Assembly (NCBI RefSeq): GCF_000321225.1
Contig: NW_004450323.1
Coordinates: 2,442,623 to 2,506,622 of the forward strand
DNA from: Odobenus rosmarus divergens
Lineage: Eukaryota; Chordata; Mammalia; Carnivora; Odobenidae
Direction: 5' to 3'
DNA: 64,000 bases
Shown here: piece by piece, positions 1-12,186 of the stretch
How positions within the stretch are numbered: the stretch's first letter is position 1
Layout of the letters: each line of letters begins with the position of its first letter
The notes under the pieces: model-generated
The model's input: the letters and a program-made list of their open reading frames with translations, nothing else
Told to the model about the DNA's origin: nothing
Database searches by the model: none
Made by a program: the position numbers and the translations under genes

Positions 1-905
1 TCACGACTTTTTGCTTGTATTGTGCACTTATAAACTCAGTTATGCTAAGTGAGACAATTTTATTTTTTTGCTTATTTAAAGGGAGTGTCTGGTTGTTTCA
101 AGGGCATGTAAGGTGAATTTTCTCATCATGTTTTCTCTTCCTTTGCATCTGGTTGCTGGTTAAGTCTCTGCTCTGTGTACTGGGTGCTCTCATGTCCTGC
201 ATTTTGGCTTAGAAATATGGTGGTGTTTATATTGCGTGTGTATTGAAAACCATACCTGCATTTGGTGAAAAATGGTTTCTGAATACATTTGAAGCATTCA
301 TATCGGTTCTTGCTAACTTGTGTAACCTCTGAATAATGGGGAAATGCTGATGTGGCACGGCCACCAAATTCTAAGGTGCTTCAGCATTTTTGACACTTTG
401 TAAGTAATAGGGCAGGCCTGAACTTGACCCACAGCAATGTTTCTGAATGGTCCAGGGCTGAGCCCTTGGTAAAGTTCTCACCAGTCTGGCAAAATGAGAT
501 GATAATGGCAGTATAGTTTTTCATGAAACTAAACTTGTTCAACTTGACTTTGAATTTAAATATTTTAAATGTTAATGGATTTTCTTGGCAAAATAAAACA
601 TTGACCCTATTGCAAGCCCATATTCTTTTGTTTTTGTTTTGTGAAAATTCTCTGAACTGTGAAAGCTAGAAAAACAATGGCAATATAGATTTTATCTATA
701 TCGATTAATCTGTTAATATAATTATATTGATATAAATAATTTACTGTGAATGCACAGTATTGCTCTTAGCAGCTTGGTACTTAAGTTTTCTCTTCTATTC
801 TAGTGACACTTTGCCTTTTACTTTAATTTTAACAGAACTTAGTAGTTGCTCATGTGACATCGCTGAAGAATGAATATCTTAGAAAACCAGTTAGGCTGGT
901 ATGTC
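1..905. other. Unique AT-rich intronic sequence
   Basis: I see no recognisable repeat or coding potential. The stretch around 685-740 is strongly AT-rich. Confidence 0.5.
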
Positions 906-909
906 GAAT

Positions 910-1140
910 GCCATAAGGAATAAGGTAGTATTAGACATTGGACTGTGCTGAGGAAACCTGGGTCCAATTCCAGGTTTTGTTTCTTATCAACTCCCTGCTC
1001 CCCTCAGTCATGATTTAGGAAAGTCACATGACCTCAAGGAGACTCATTTTACTCTTCTGTTAAATCGTAATACCAGTTCAGTCCTTAGTTCATATTATGG
1101 ATGTAAGAATTAAGTAAGAACGTGTGTGTGAAAGTACTTT
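910..1140 (+). repeat. MIR SINE (ancient, sense)
   Basis: The order of blocks matches the MIR consensus: 'acctgggtccaattcc' (tRNA B-box-like), then 'aggaaagtcacatgacctca' (core), then 'actcttctgttaaatcg'. Divergence is high and the edges are approximate. Confidence 0.7.
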
Positions 1141-3580
1141 GTGCACCAAGATTTGCTTTATGAATTTAAGGTATTGTTAAAATACTTTAAGGTTATGAAG
1201 AGTTATGTTAGAAGGATTTCCACTATTGAGCTTTACAATGCAGATTTTTCACATATCATCTTTAAATGTGTTTTGACAGATATGGTCAATGGGATTCCTT
1301 GGAATAAAGGTAGAATATATATTCAAAATATTGTTAGCATCTTTCTCTTTCCTTTGTGCACAATACATCATAATACCATGACCGTTTTCAGCTGTTTCCT
1401 TGATGATGTAAAACAAAGGTGCCACTCGCCAAGTAATTTGTATAAAAACAGCAGATTTCTAGATGAAACAAAAAAGAAAGGGAGCGTGAGAACATGTGAC
1501 TCCATCTTTATCCCAATGATTGTGGTGCACCGCCCCCCGCCTTCCTTTATGGGCGCTATAGGCTGCAACTGGCCTGTTGAACCAGAGAGCCTGCCCTTAA
1601 TGATTTGGCAGGAGAGGCAGGACTCAAAGGGCAACAGGCACATGCCCACCCAGGTGATCACGCCTCCTTCACCACCAGTCACGGGGACTTTCCAGTTCTT
1701 GGTAGCCCCTGCCCCCTAAACACAGGTGGGGCTAGGGTCGTCAATGAGGCTGGCACATCTTTGTCACATGCTTCCCTTTCTCCTGGGGTTTTCATTCAGG
1801 CTCTCTCTCTTCAGCTTCCTCACCATCCTCAGATCTGCCACTCTCCTGTCTCTGTGATGGGTTCCTCTTCCCTAGCAGGTTGCACGGGAGGAGCATGATG
1901 CACCCTCAGGGAGCATGCCACCTGAGCAAGTAGGGAAGGAAGAGCAGAGAGGCACCCACCCAGGGCTGCCCGAGTCATCGGGATCATGCTCCCCAAAGAG
2001 GTGGGCACCCATGGCTCCAGTCCTCCTGGGATTAGAAATTCCGTCGCCTCCTGGAGCCAGCGGTTCTGGTATGCCCTCTAGGACCTTAGTCTCCCTGGGC
2101 ACACGACCCTTGCCTGCCACCCTGCGCTGCTAGAAGCAGCTGTGACTCTCAGCGCACCGGGCCTGGCAAGGGTTACCGTGGAGGGTAATTGCCCGCGTCT
2201 AGTCTGTGTGTGCATGTGTGTGACAGAGTGACAGGGAGGGCGCGTGCCTCTCCTTTGTGCCCAAGTTATTTATTGCATTTGTCTTACGACTTCCATTTAA
2301 AGCTAAATAAACTGCGAAGTAGGTTATTTAAACTGGATCTCAGGTGCCTTTAGCAAGTGGGGAAGTGGGTGGTGAAGAGGGAGAGAGACAGGAGGTTGGG
2401 CAGAGGGGCCAGAGGAACATAATGGGGCTTTTTTCCTGCCTCCAGGAGGGTGAGGCAGGGGTACCGAAGCTCCTGCCATACAGAGCCCCTCTGCCGGAGG
2501 CTCTTGAAGAGCATTCTGTCTCAGGCAGTTGGGAAGCCGCTTCCAGTGGACTTAAATTGATTTATGACTTATAAATAAAACCAAGGCACTGCCTAGCACT
2601 GCAGATGGCACAGAGTCTGCAGTGAGCTTCCCCACCTGGAAAGGTAGGTTTCCACCTGACACGATTGTACCTGGATCCCCTGTGTGCCCTGGCTTTGTGC
2701 AGCCTGCCACAGGGCTGACTCATGAGGCAGAAAGAATGTCCTTAGAGTATATTATAGTTGCTGGATCCAAAGGATTTGGGGGTCTCGTCTCCACTGAGTA
2801 GCATGTTTCCCTCCCCACTCCCCTGCATGTGCCTGTATGTGTGCATATTCAAGCTCAAACTCCCTGCAGGCCTGGGTAGCTCTTTGTCATTTCAAGAGAC
2901 TCTTGGTCCATCAAAATCACTCATGAATTCTCTTTTGTAGAGATTTGATAAAGGGTCTTTCTTGAGTACCAGAAGTACTGTACATAATTCATAACATGAA
3001 GCAAGATGAAGTAGAAAGAGCAAGAAAAGATAATAACCGGGGAATGAAAAGTTTTAAGCTTTGTTACAAGCTGGAAGAATGAGTCAGCAGCACATATGTC
3101 TTGAGGGAGAGCTTTGCACAAGGCTGGTTTTGGGGTGGGGGCATAGGTGTCCCAAAAAAGAGGAAGAAGGATGCCAAGGAGGAGTTGGAAGTAGGGGATG
3201 GGAGGAGATGGGTTGAGGGGCAGAGGGAGGTGACGGGCAGATTGTTAGGGGGGTGACCTCTTGCTCTGCCTTGCCTCCTCCCCTCCCCTCAAAGGAAGGA
3301 AATATCCTGGGGCCTTCATCCTCTCCCCATCTCTCATTTCTCTCCTGGTTTAATTAAATTCCTGTTCTAATTTGGAAGAGCCTGCAGATCCCTTTCTGCT
3401 GTGGCAACCAATCTCTTTTATGAGACCCACCCTGGCATTCAGAAGAGCTATGACCTCCACGGGGACTTGGATCCTCTGTAGCTTTTGAAGTCGTGGTCAG
3501 TTCAGTAAGCAGGAGCTGGCGTGAGGGGAGAAGTGGAGTATCTTGCTCTTGTCAGTCGTCTTGCTTCCCATTGGCTTCGG
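1140..3580. other. Unique intronic sequence with a possible conserved noncoding block
   Basis: No interspersed repeat is obvious. A GC-moderate part (1500-2200) lacks CpG-island character. The segment 2255-2345 is compact and AT-rich with homeodomain-like TTATTTATTG and TTTAAAGC words and looks like conserved noncoding DNA, but this is only an impression. The reading frame from 1141 to 1719 begins with GTG and overlaps a MIR edge, so I do not treat it as a gene. Confidence 0.45.
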
Positions 3581-3581
3581 T

Positions 3582-3659
3582 CTGCCACTTCCCCTTCTCT
3601 CACCGGGGGTCAAGCCTCTCCTGCCACTTCCCCTTCTCTCACCAGGGGTCAAGCCTCTC
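3582..3659. repeat. 39-bp tandem duplication, two copies
   Basis: The unit beginning ctgccacttccccttctctc occupies 3582-3620 and is repeated directly at 3621-3659, with one mismatch (accggggg versus accagggg). Because 39 is a multiple of 3, every frame through it shows a 13-residue repeat. It is a recent local duplication. Confidence 0.97.
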
Positions 3660-3799
3660 GTCTCATCCGTACACCTTTGTGTCTTTCTCCTTGTGTTACC
3701 TCGGCTGTCTCAGGACAAAACACGCTTTGTTGGGATATCTTTGAGTATGAGGTGAACCTGAAAAGAGAGATGAAAGACGGGAAACGTGTGGATAATCGT

Positions 3800-4030
3800 A
3801 TTAGCCACCGTTTATTTACACCTCCTGTGTGCCAGGCACCGTGCCGGGCACTTTACATGTATGACCTCTAATTCTTACAGTGGCCTTGAAATGGACTCTT
3901 GTCATTCCTTGTTTTACAAGTGAGGCAGTTGAGGCACAGAGAGGGTAAGTGATCTGCCCAAGGTTGTGCAGCTATGAAGTGGAAAGCCTGGGTGGGAACC
4001 TAGTTTTGCCTAACTAGAGAAGCCCAGATT
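3800..4030 (-). repeat. MIR SINE (ancient, antisense)
   Basis: The sequence contains 'cctgtgtgccaggcaccgtg', then 'tttacaagtgaggcagttga', then 'aggttgtgcagctatgaag', the reverse complement order of the MIR tail, core and head. Confidence 0.85.
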
Positions 4031-4094
4031 CTTGCCATTTGTTAGAGCAGAATAGGAGAGAAGATGGTGGCTGATAAGGGAATTCAGTTCAACT

Positions 4095-5250
4095 TAATTT
4101 ACACAACAAACATTAGAGGACCTACTCATTGCCAGGATCTGTGCTAGGTGTTGGAGGGTAAAAGAGATTATGTTCCTGCCCTCAGGGAAGGAAGACAGAC
4201 TGTTCAACCGATGCCATGATGCAGTGTTTAGTCATTTTAGCACTGGGGACCCAGTGCTATGGGGTCATAAAGACGATGGCCATATTCTATCTGAAGTGAT
4301 CAAGAACGGCTTCTTAGAGAAACCTCACGGTGTCTTGCATGGCAGAGTCGTTGCTTGGTAGGTTCAAAGAACAGCAAGAAAGCCAGAGCGCTCCAAGGTG
4401 AGCAGAGAGAGAGTTGGGGCCAGATCCAATCTGGCCTGGTTGGATTTTGTTTTTCATTTAATGGGAAGTGGCAGTATTTTGAGCAGATGAATGGTATGAT
4501 CTGATATATGTTGAAAGATCACCCTGACTGCTGTGTGGGGAACTGGCCATAGTGGGGCAAGAGTGGAGGTGGTAAGAAGGCAATGGTGGTGAAGTCTGGG
4601 CTGGCGGTGCTGGTGCTGAGGAGCAGTGGTCAGATGAGCATGTGTCCTGAAGGTACAGCTGATAAGACTTGCTGAGGGACTTATTATAGGGTGTGAGAGA
4701 AAGGCAGGGGCCAGTGATGGCTCCTCAGCAATAGTAATGAGTCAACAGTGGTGCCATTTACCAAGATCCGGAGACCTAGAGAAGAAGTAGGTTGGTTGGG
4801 CAGGGTCAAGAGTTCAGTCAGGGGCATGTTAAATTGGGGATGCCTATTTGATGCCTGTTGGTTATCCAAGTAGGAGATGTCATGATGAGTGAGTGGTTGA
4901 AGAGATGAGTCCGGAGTTCAGAGGAGAGGTCAAGACAGGACATACGCATTTAATTTTTTTTAAAGATTTTATTTATTTATTTGTCAGAGAGAGAGAGAGA
5001 AAGAGAGTGAGAGAGAGAGAGAGAAACAAGCAGGAGGAGCAGCACAGGGAGAGGAGAAGCGGGCTCCCGGCTGAGTAGAGAGCCCAGTGTGGGACTCGAT
5101 CCCAGGGATCATGATCTGAGCCGAAGGCAGACGCTTAACCCACTGAGCCACCCAGGCGCCCCAGGACATACACATTTAAGATGCATCACTTTACTAATCA
5201 TTTTAGTCATGGGACTGACTGGCTGATACCCCATGGTGGGAGGTATCCCT
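4095..5250 (-). repeat. L2 LINE, antisense, split by a Can-SINE
   Basis: It begins with the reverse complement of the L2 3' end ('attgccaggatctgtgctag') and runs through 'gatcaccctgactgctgtgtg', 'ggtgccatttaccaagatcc' and 'atgttaaattggggatgcc', which are landmarks of the L2 second open reading frame and 3' region. The Can-SINE at 4953-5162 interrupts it. The distal part after the SINE is weak. Confidence 0.8.
4953..5162 (-). mobile_element. Can-SINE (tRNA-Lys-derived), antisense, full length
   Basis: Reading + strand: T-rich/A-rich tail 'aaagattttatttatttatt', a (GA)-rich tract, the GC-rich body, then 'cactgagccacccaggcgcc', the reverse complement of the tRNA-like head. Flanking 17-bp direct repeats (aggacatacgcatttaa at 4937 and aggacatacacatttaa at 5163) differ by one base and mark an L1-mediated insertion into an older L2. 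Confidence 0.97.
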
Positions 5251-5664
5251 AAAGAAGAAGGCCGGGGGCTGGGCTGTGAGGGACACAGCTCACTGTGTAT
5301 TCGGACAGCAGCAGACCTGTTACTAAGCCCCCGAGAACTTGGGGTTTTTCTCTTGGAGCTATTTCTTCTGGAATTTAGCCCACATTTAGCATTATTACAA
5401 CTCTTAGGAAGTTATCAGGATAATAACATGCTCTAGGGCCAGTTTCTTGATTATGACAGGAACTGCTTTGCCCTAGGGAATGAGAACAGGAGTTCCCATT
5501 ACCAGCCAGTGAGCTAGCTGAGGCTTTAGGGCAGAGAGAATTTCAGGTGTGGAGGGAGTTCTTCAGTTTCTGTTCTGGTTTGGTTCATTTTCCTTTAGTC
5601 TTTGCCTCTTCTCCTGTAAAAATTATATTTTCCCTCAAGATGATGTTGTTTGTAAAGCTTGGTT

Positions 5665-5770
5665 TTTATTTAACCGCACTTCTTTTCACTCAACAAACTT
5701 TCATTGAGGGCCTACTGCATGCTGGGCACTGCTCCCTCTTCAAACACACAGTTCTTCTCACCATTCCCGT
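5665..5770 (-). repeat. L2 3'-end fragment, antisense
   Basis: 'caacaaactttcattgaggg' followed by 'cctactgcatgctgggcact' matches the reversed L2 terminus. Only about 100 bp is recognisable. Confidence 0.6.
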
Positions 5771-5869
5771 ATTGCCCCTCAGTGTCCTCGGCTGTCCCCC
5801 AGCTCTTCTCAACTTGATTACATTTGTTGCATCATTCACATACCTGTTACATCATTCATCCATAGACAC

Positions 5870-6592
5870 TGGAGCTACCCAAACTTGAAACCGTTCTTGA
5901 CTTCTCTTTTCTTCTCCTACCCCACATTTAATTCATCGATAATTCCTGTTGGCTCCAAATCCCGTATTATCCAGAACCTGACTGCCAGTTCCAACTCCCA
6001 GTACCACAGCTGGCTCCAAGCCTGAGTTACTGCAGTGCATCCCGATTGCATGGTCGCCCCACGTCTCTCTGTCCCTGTGACCCTGGTAAGTTTAAGTTAG
6101 AGCTTGTTGCTCCTACCGGGAGCCCTCCAGTGGCTCCTCCTCCCATGCTGGGTGACAGCCAGAGCTCTCACAAGGTCCAAGGACTCCATGCACTCTGCTC
6201 CCCCGACCCACCTGCCCCTCTCCTACTCTCCCCATCATGTCTCTGCTCCGGCCACAGTGGTTGTCTTGTGCAGACATGTCAGGCATGCTCCTGCCTTGAA
6301 ACCTTCCTGTTCTGCTAGCTTGCTGGAGTTACTGAGTGGGCTCACTCTTTTCCCTCCTTAGTGAGCCTTTTCATAACCATCCTATCTAAAATTCAGCATC
6401 CCCCTTCTCGTGTTCTTTCTTTTCAGTGAATTTACCACAGCGTATATCTTACCCATTTATTCTGTCTATAGGCTCAGTCATCACACTAGGGTATAAGCCC
6501 CATGAGGGCAGGAATCTTGTCTCACTCACACTGGTGTAAGGTAAGTTCTTAGTAGGTCTTTGCTGAATGAATAAATGACAGAATGTGAGTTC
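5870..6592 (+). repeat. L2 LINE, sense, with 3' end
   Basis: Landmarks in order: 'gaaaccgttcttgacttctc', 'cagtggctcctcctcccatg', 'ctccatgcactctgctcccc', 'ccatgagggcaggaatcttg', then the terminal 'tttgctgaatgaataaatga'. This is a 5'-truncated sense L2 of about 720 bp. Short open frames over it are residues of its decayed coding region or chance. Confidence 0.85.
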
Positions 6593-7175
6593 ATGGCAGG
6601 TGGGCTGGTCAGTGCACTCTCTGTTACTTTCTGGCTACTGCACCCGGCCCTCTGGTGACCTTTGGAGTGCCTTTGTGAGTTGGCTGGCTGCCATAAGGGA
6701 CCTGAGAACAGCACTCCCGTTGGAGAAGTCAGCTGGCCTCCACAGCAGTGAGCCATTCACCTAGATGTACTTAGTATTATTAGCAAACTGCCCATCCCAC
6801 ATTTGAGCTTAGATGAATCCACAAAGTGACTTATTGAGGTCATATTAACAAAGAAACAGTGATTTATTTAAGGGTCCTCAAGATGCATATTTGTGCATGA
6901 AGATAACTGTGGGCTGTCTGGGGGAATGGGGAAGAGATCAGAATTCCCAAGGAAGCCCTCAGGAAGCCTTCATCCAGGCTCACAGCTGGTGCCACAGTGA
7001 GTTTCCAACACCACTGGCTATAGTTTGAATCTGGGAATGAATTGGAGATATTTGAACCTTAAAACCAGGAAGGGAAACCTACTGGCCTTATGAATTGGAA
7101 GACCTCTTGTTTACGTCGTTGGGGATATTTAGGGTTGGGAAAGGTCCAGGGTGAGGAATCATGGCACACCCTCCT
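6592..7175. other. Unique intronic sequence
   Basis: I recognise no repeat, coding or RNA feature. Confidence 0.45.
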
Positions 7176-7350
7176 ACAGCACATATTGTATGCCAGGAGT
7201 TGTTTTAGCATACTATAAATATAAATTCACTTAATTTTCCTTAGCAACCCTTTCTGATAGGACTGTCATATACCCATTTTCCAGCTGAGAAAACCAAGGC
7301 CGTCTGTGCCCAGAATCTGTGCTCTTAACCATTATGCTGCAACTATTTCA
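7175..7350 (-). repeat. MIR SINE, antisense
   Basis: 'tattgtatgccaggagttg', then 'acccattttccagctgagaa', then 'gtgctcttaaccattatgct' follow the reversed MIR order. Confidence 0.75.
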
Positions 7351-7570
7351 AAATAAGTGCTGCCGAAGGGCCATTTAGGGGAGTAGATAACTTGCTTAAT
7401 ATGCTTACATGTTATATTTTTATTTTTATATTGTTGTAGGGAGTAGCTGTGTGTGAAAACTGACTTTTTAATGAGGTGTGCATGTGTGAACACTGTAATT
7501 AGTATTTCCAAGACAGAACAGGTTTTTGTCCCCCACTGTGCCTAGCTGGAGACTTTGCTCCTGACACATC

Positions 7571-7596
7571 TTTTTTTTTTTTTTTTTTTTGCCTTT

Positions 7597-7652
<56 letters not shown>

Positions 7653-7679
7653 TTTCTTTCTTTCTTTCTCTTTCTTTTT
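7571..7679. repeat. Poly-T run followed by an interrupted (CTTT)n microsatellite
   Basis: Twenty T residues (7571-7590) are followed by about 88 bp of CTTT units, with a few interruptions near the 3' end. A polypurine/polypyrimidine tract of this length tends to be polymorphic and can adopt triplex structure. It is not attached to an obvious SINE body. Confidence 0.97.
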
Positions 7680-9795
7680 ATACCTTCATAAGAGAGAATG
7701 TTAAAGTAGGGCTGTCCTTTTGATGGAAGTCCTAGAGCATTTGGGACACTTGAAGACTGGTCAGATGCTAGTAAGCATTTTTCACCTTTGATCGTCTGTA
7801 CTAAGGAATTCTTGATTATCAGGAAGGATTCTATAGAAATTAGAGAAGCCTATTTCTTATCCTCTCCTGTTTTTGCCTCTGCCTGCCTGCCTTTCTGTCT
7901 GCGGTGATGTGAGCTGGCTCACCGTCAGGTGTCCAGGGCAAGGAGGCAATCAGGTTTGCAGCCGCCCACCTTAGGGACCTCCAAAGGCAGCCCAGGTCGT
8001 GAGTGATGGTCAAAGATGTGCAACACCTAGCTGACCTGAAGCTTGAAAATGGCCCTCTGACCCATGCCCCTTCACACTTTGCCCTCCCCTTTGGGGGACA
8101 GAGCTGGGAAGCTAGTCTCATCCTGGAAGCACTGATTTTAAGAGAAGAGCCAGGCTTATATTTGCTGGCCTTATCCTGATTTGAGAGGCAGGGTCTTGTT
8201 GATTCCCATGAACAGTGCCCACATGTCCAAACTTCAAGTGCCATTGCCCTTTGAGGCTAGTAGTAGGTGAGTAGTTCCATCCTGACCGTTCTCAGACTGA
8301 GGTCCCATCTTGTGCCAGAGTGTGGCCACTGGGGGGGACTCGCCTCACCTGGGTTGGCCCTTCCTTTTGCGGGGAGTAATCAGAACCCTCAGACCCTACT
8401 GCTGTCTTCACAACACATAGAGCTTTCCACCTTTCTTCCAGGCAGGCTTGAGATATAGACTCCTAATGCCACTTTCTACTGACAAGGGTGAGGCTGCTGC
8501 CAAGTCACTTGAGATGAAATTAGGTCGCCTGTCACAGTTCCTGTGGGACTGAGGTAGAATGGTGCTTACTATACACCTTGCCCTACTTTCATCTCCAACT
8601 GGATCTGGTCCCACATCCCAGCTGGAGGGAGGAGAGGAGGCCTCTCTGGGCCACTCTGATCTCCTTGGGGTGGGGACTTGCCCAGGAATGCCTCCCTTAA
8701 CCTAACACAGAGTTGCTTAATGGAGGTCAAAGTGAATCTTTTATCCCTTTGTAAGTCCAATTTGTAGAACGAGAGGGAGACAGTGACCCTAAAACCCTCT
8801 GAGTGTGGGAGAGATGAGAAAGGCCCCATTTGTCATTCTGAATGTGGAGGAAGGAATGGACGGTTATTTGTCTTCTCTCAGAAAGCCATGATCTCTGGTT
8901 GCCAGCTTTTCTCCGAGAATGGAAATCAGGAGAGCTGTCCAGAGACTGAGGGAGCGAGGGAGGAGAGGGAGAGAGAAGAAAGTCAATCATGTGTGCGTGT
9001 GTGCCCATACATTGATGTGTTTAACTTAGGATGCAATTGAGGAGGAAACAGAAAGAGAAATGAGAGTGAGCAGGAAAGACAACTGAAGTGGAGGTGAGGG
9101 AGGCAGAACATGGACAAAAGGCTGCCTGAAGAGGCAGTGAAAAACTCCATAAGGGGGCAGAGAGAGAGAGAAGCCTGGGAGGGAGGGAGGAACAGGGGCA
9201 GCGGGCCGATGGGGGCTGGGGAGCAGGGTCTGCACCAGCTGTTTCCCAGATGCTGGGACACCCCCCATCTGTGAACCAGGGCCCTGCCCCCTGGCCCCCA
9301 GTAGCGCTTAAACCTCCAGCCAAAACACAGGCAAGAAAATAATTCTTTTTCTTGTGTTTTCTTGATGTTTTAGGAACAGGAATAACAAGCAGAAAAGAAA
9401 CACAGGGGAAAAAAGAGACGGGGAAAAAGTCTGTCATGGAGGGATGAAAATTTAATCAACACCCAGCGTTCCTAGCAGTTTGGGAGCAAGCTCATTCTTA
9501 TTATCTATGCGGCTATTTCTGTCACCTGGGGGGACCCTCAGAGCAGCACCTGCCACTGCACGGGCTCCGGGAGACTGCGTCTGGGACCCCCTGGCCTGGT
9601 AGGGCAGGGGTAGGGGAAGACAGGCTGACCTTGGGAAGCTTTCGGCATAGGGCACTTTCAGGCTTTACCTGCTCGGAATTGATGCAGGTGAGGATTTTAA
9701 CATAGACTATTGTCCTGACGGGCTGGATATAAACTTGTAATCTGAGCATTTAAACCTCAGCCATGTTCCCTTCAGTGTATGGACATGGATCAGTC
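7680..9795. other. Unique intronic sequence with a purine-rich zone
   Basis: No interspersed repeat is recognised. From about 8945 to 9215 the + strand is markedly purine-rich (GA tracts), which creates long chance open frames on the complementary strand. The segment 9440-9520 is compact and repeat-free and may be conserved noncoding DNA. Confidence 0.4.
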
Positions 9796-10925
9796 TACCC
9801 TACTTGACCTCTCAGCAACATTCAACACTGTGGCTCCGTCCCTCCCTCTTGAAGCTCCTGGCTTCAGAGCCATCACACTGTCCTGTTTCCTTCCAGTTTT
9901 CTGGTTGCTGCTTCTCTTTTGAGCCCTCATTTCTTCTCACATGCTCTTTCCCTTGGGATACTGTTGAAAGTCCCTTGACTATATGCTGATGACTCGATTT
10001 TATATTTCTAGTCCAGAGGTCTCTTCTGAGCTCCAGGCGTAGAGAGCTAATTACCTACTGTTGGCACCATTGCTAAATACCTCAGATTAACCAGCCTTAA
10101 ACAGAAGTCTTGATCTTCCTGCCATCCTGTTTTCCAGTCTCCCCCAGCCCGGTACAGGAGCCCCACCTCCTGTTTAGTTGTATGAGCCAAAAGCCTCCTT
10201 GTCACCCTTGTTTCCTCCCACTCCTTCACCTTGTCTCCCTGTCAGACAGCAAGTCTTACGGATGCTGCCTGCAGAATAGGTCCCAGTCCCTTGGTCTCTG
10301 TCTTCACTACAGAGACTCTGGTCCAGTGACCATCTTCTTTCCCAGATTATGGCGGGCACCTCTTGACTGCCATCCCAGTTTTCTCTCTTGTGCGTCTGTC
10401 TCCTCTGCAGCCAGAATGATTTTTAGACAATGCACATCTCCTGGGTCACTTCCCTTTCAAATGCTTTATTGGGTTCCTGTTGCACTTGAAGTAGAGACAA
10501 AACTCTAATGGCACGTGATCTGCAAGAATCACAAACCTCCCAGCTTCACCAATCTCTGAAAGTTTGGATATGCTGTTCTGCACATATGGGAATTTCTTGC
10601 CTCGGTAGCCTCTCATCTTTCTGGTTAAACTCCTACTCATCTTTTAGGTCCCAATTTAAAGGACATACCCTGAGGAAAATGTTTTCTGAGCACAGGCCCT
10701 AAACAAAGTCAGCTCTCCCCGGGAATCATACTCATGACTCTATTTTCCTTTGGAGCACTTACCTTTGTTGTACTATTCCAGTTATTTGTGTAATGTTTTA
10801 GGTACTACCATTCCTCCTACTAATCATAAAGCTCCATGAGAGCAGGGCCATGTCTGTCCTATTCACTGTGGTGTCTGCGGGATATGGCAGTCCATTGTAG
10901 AGGCTGAACAAGTGAACCCATTGTC
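9795..10925 (+). repeat. L2 LINE, sense, about 1.1 kb with 3' end
   Basis: Landmarks in order: 'tacttgacctctcagcaaca', 'actatatgctgatgactcga', 'ggtctcttctgagctccagg', 'tctcctctgcagccagaatg', 'aaggacataccctgaggaaa', 'aagctccatgagagcagggc' and a degraded terminal 'ggctgaacaagtgaa'. It is one of the longest L2 copies in the window and holds remains of the reverse transcriptase C-terminal region with many stops. Confidence 0.88.
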
Positions 10926-11334
10926 TTGAACACCTCTGTTCAAGGTGCTTTGATTCAAGGTGGGGGTGGGGCAGGACATTCAGAAAAGTGTAACAAGGAG
11001 TCCTTGGCCCTAAGGCCCCTTCCTATCTGGCCCTATTCAGTTTTGTGTTATATTATCAGCTTGTGTGCATATGCATTTTTTTCTCCAAATAGAGCTTATG
11101 TATTTCTTGAGGACTGTGTCTTCCACTCTGTGGTCACACATGCAGTGGGTTTTATCTTCTTGGATCTTGACTGTACATAGATGCCTCCCCCCCACCAGCC
11201 CCCATCCGGCCAGATGCATCTTCCTCTCCTTCCACACTGGCCTGTATCTGTGGGAATACAGTTCATCCTGCAGCCCAAACCGCCTGCATTATGACAACCT
11301 AATCGCTGTGTCTTCTCTGCCATGGCTCTTATTC

Positions 11335-11490
11335 TCTAGAAGCTTCAGCTCTCTGCAAAATGCGAATGAGATCATTAATGGTAATAATACCTTGTCTATC
11401 TTTCAAGGTTGTTGTGAGGAAAAGAGGATTTCATTTATGTCAAATACTTTGAAAACCATAAAGCTCCATAAGAGTGCTGGAATTAAGTAA
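11335..11490 (+). repeat. MIR SINE 3' part, sense
   Basis: 'ctgcaaaatgcgaatgagat', 'caaggttgttgtgaggaaaa' and 'aaatactttgaaaaccat' match the second half of MIR. Confidence 0.7.
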
Positions 11491-12172
11491 GAATGTTGGG
11501 GAGTGACGAGAGATGAGCAATCACTCTTAACTACAGCAGAAAATAAAGTTTCTTGGAGGAGGCGGGATTTGGAATGAGGCTGGAAAGATGGTGTTTCAGG
11601 CAGATCCTGATGGGGAACAGAAAGCAGCTTCAGGTGGCATATGAAGAGGATTTAAAGAAGGGAGTATTTAAGAGATGTGGACAGGACCAACAAGGGGTGT
11701 TTAGATCCCAGGCACCAGCTACAGTGGGATATAATCTCCACTCCTGGGTCTGAAGGAGCAAGGGGAGGAAAAGGGGTTATCAGAACCCAGTGAGAGCTGG
11801 GAGCAGGAGGAGGCACCGTCAGATTGTGATCACTGTGATCACCGAGGGACCTAGTCCAGACAGAATGTGCCCTGAAGCCAGAGGTGGGGAGCGGGGAAGG
11901 ACATCCATTCGACCCTCTCCTGCTACAGGTACCTCCGGTGAGAAGCGAAAGGGCTAAGGAGCCAGGTGAGGAAGTTTGAACGGGCCACCCTCTCAGACCA
12001 CAGAAAAGGGCAGAGAATTGATGGGGGGAGGGGCAGCACAGATGGGTGTAGTTGGGGAAGACAGGAGCAAGGAACAGTGAGGATGTCCAGGTGAGGACAG
12101 TAGTGCAAGGAAAGCAAAAAGGCTGGAAGATATTTAGGGGACAGCTAAAGACACTAATGGGAAATAGAATTT
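11490..12172. other. Unique intronic sequence, possibly decayed L2
   Basis: Phrases such as 'ggaatgaggctggaaagatg' and 'aaagaagggagtatttaaga' faintly resemble antisense L2, but I cannot assign it with confidence. Confidence 0.3.
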
Positions 12173-12186
12173 AAGAAGTAGGTAGC

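Noticed and set aside
1141..1719. 192-codon + strand open frame
   Set aside because: It begins with GTG rather than ATG, overlaps the end of a MIR and shows no recognisable product.
3582..3659. Possible CRISPR-like direct repeat
   Set aside because: Two adjacent units without spacers in a mammalian intron; a simple tandem duplication.
4984..5175. Antisense frame reading WGAWVAQWVKRLPSAQ and similar frames elsewhere
   Set aside because: This peptide is the translation of the Can-SINE head and recurs at each antisense SINE copy.
7840..8244. 134-codon antisense open frame
   Set aside because: No known motif, no supporting signals, in unique intron.
8727..9437. Several overlapping antisense frames rich in Ser, Leu and Pro
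   Set aside because: They are the complement of a purine-rich tract, which lacks stop codons on that strand by composition.
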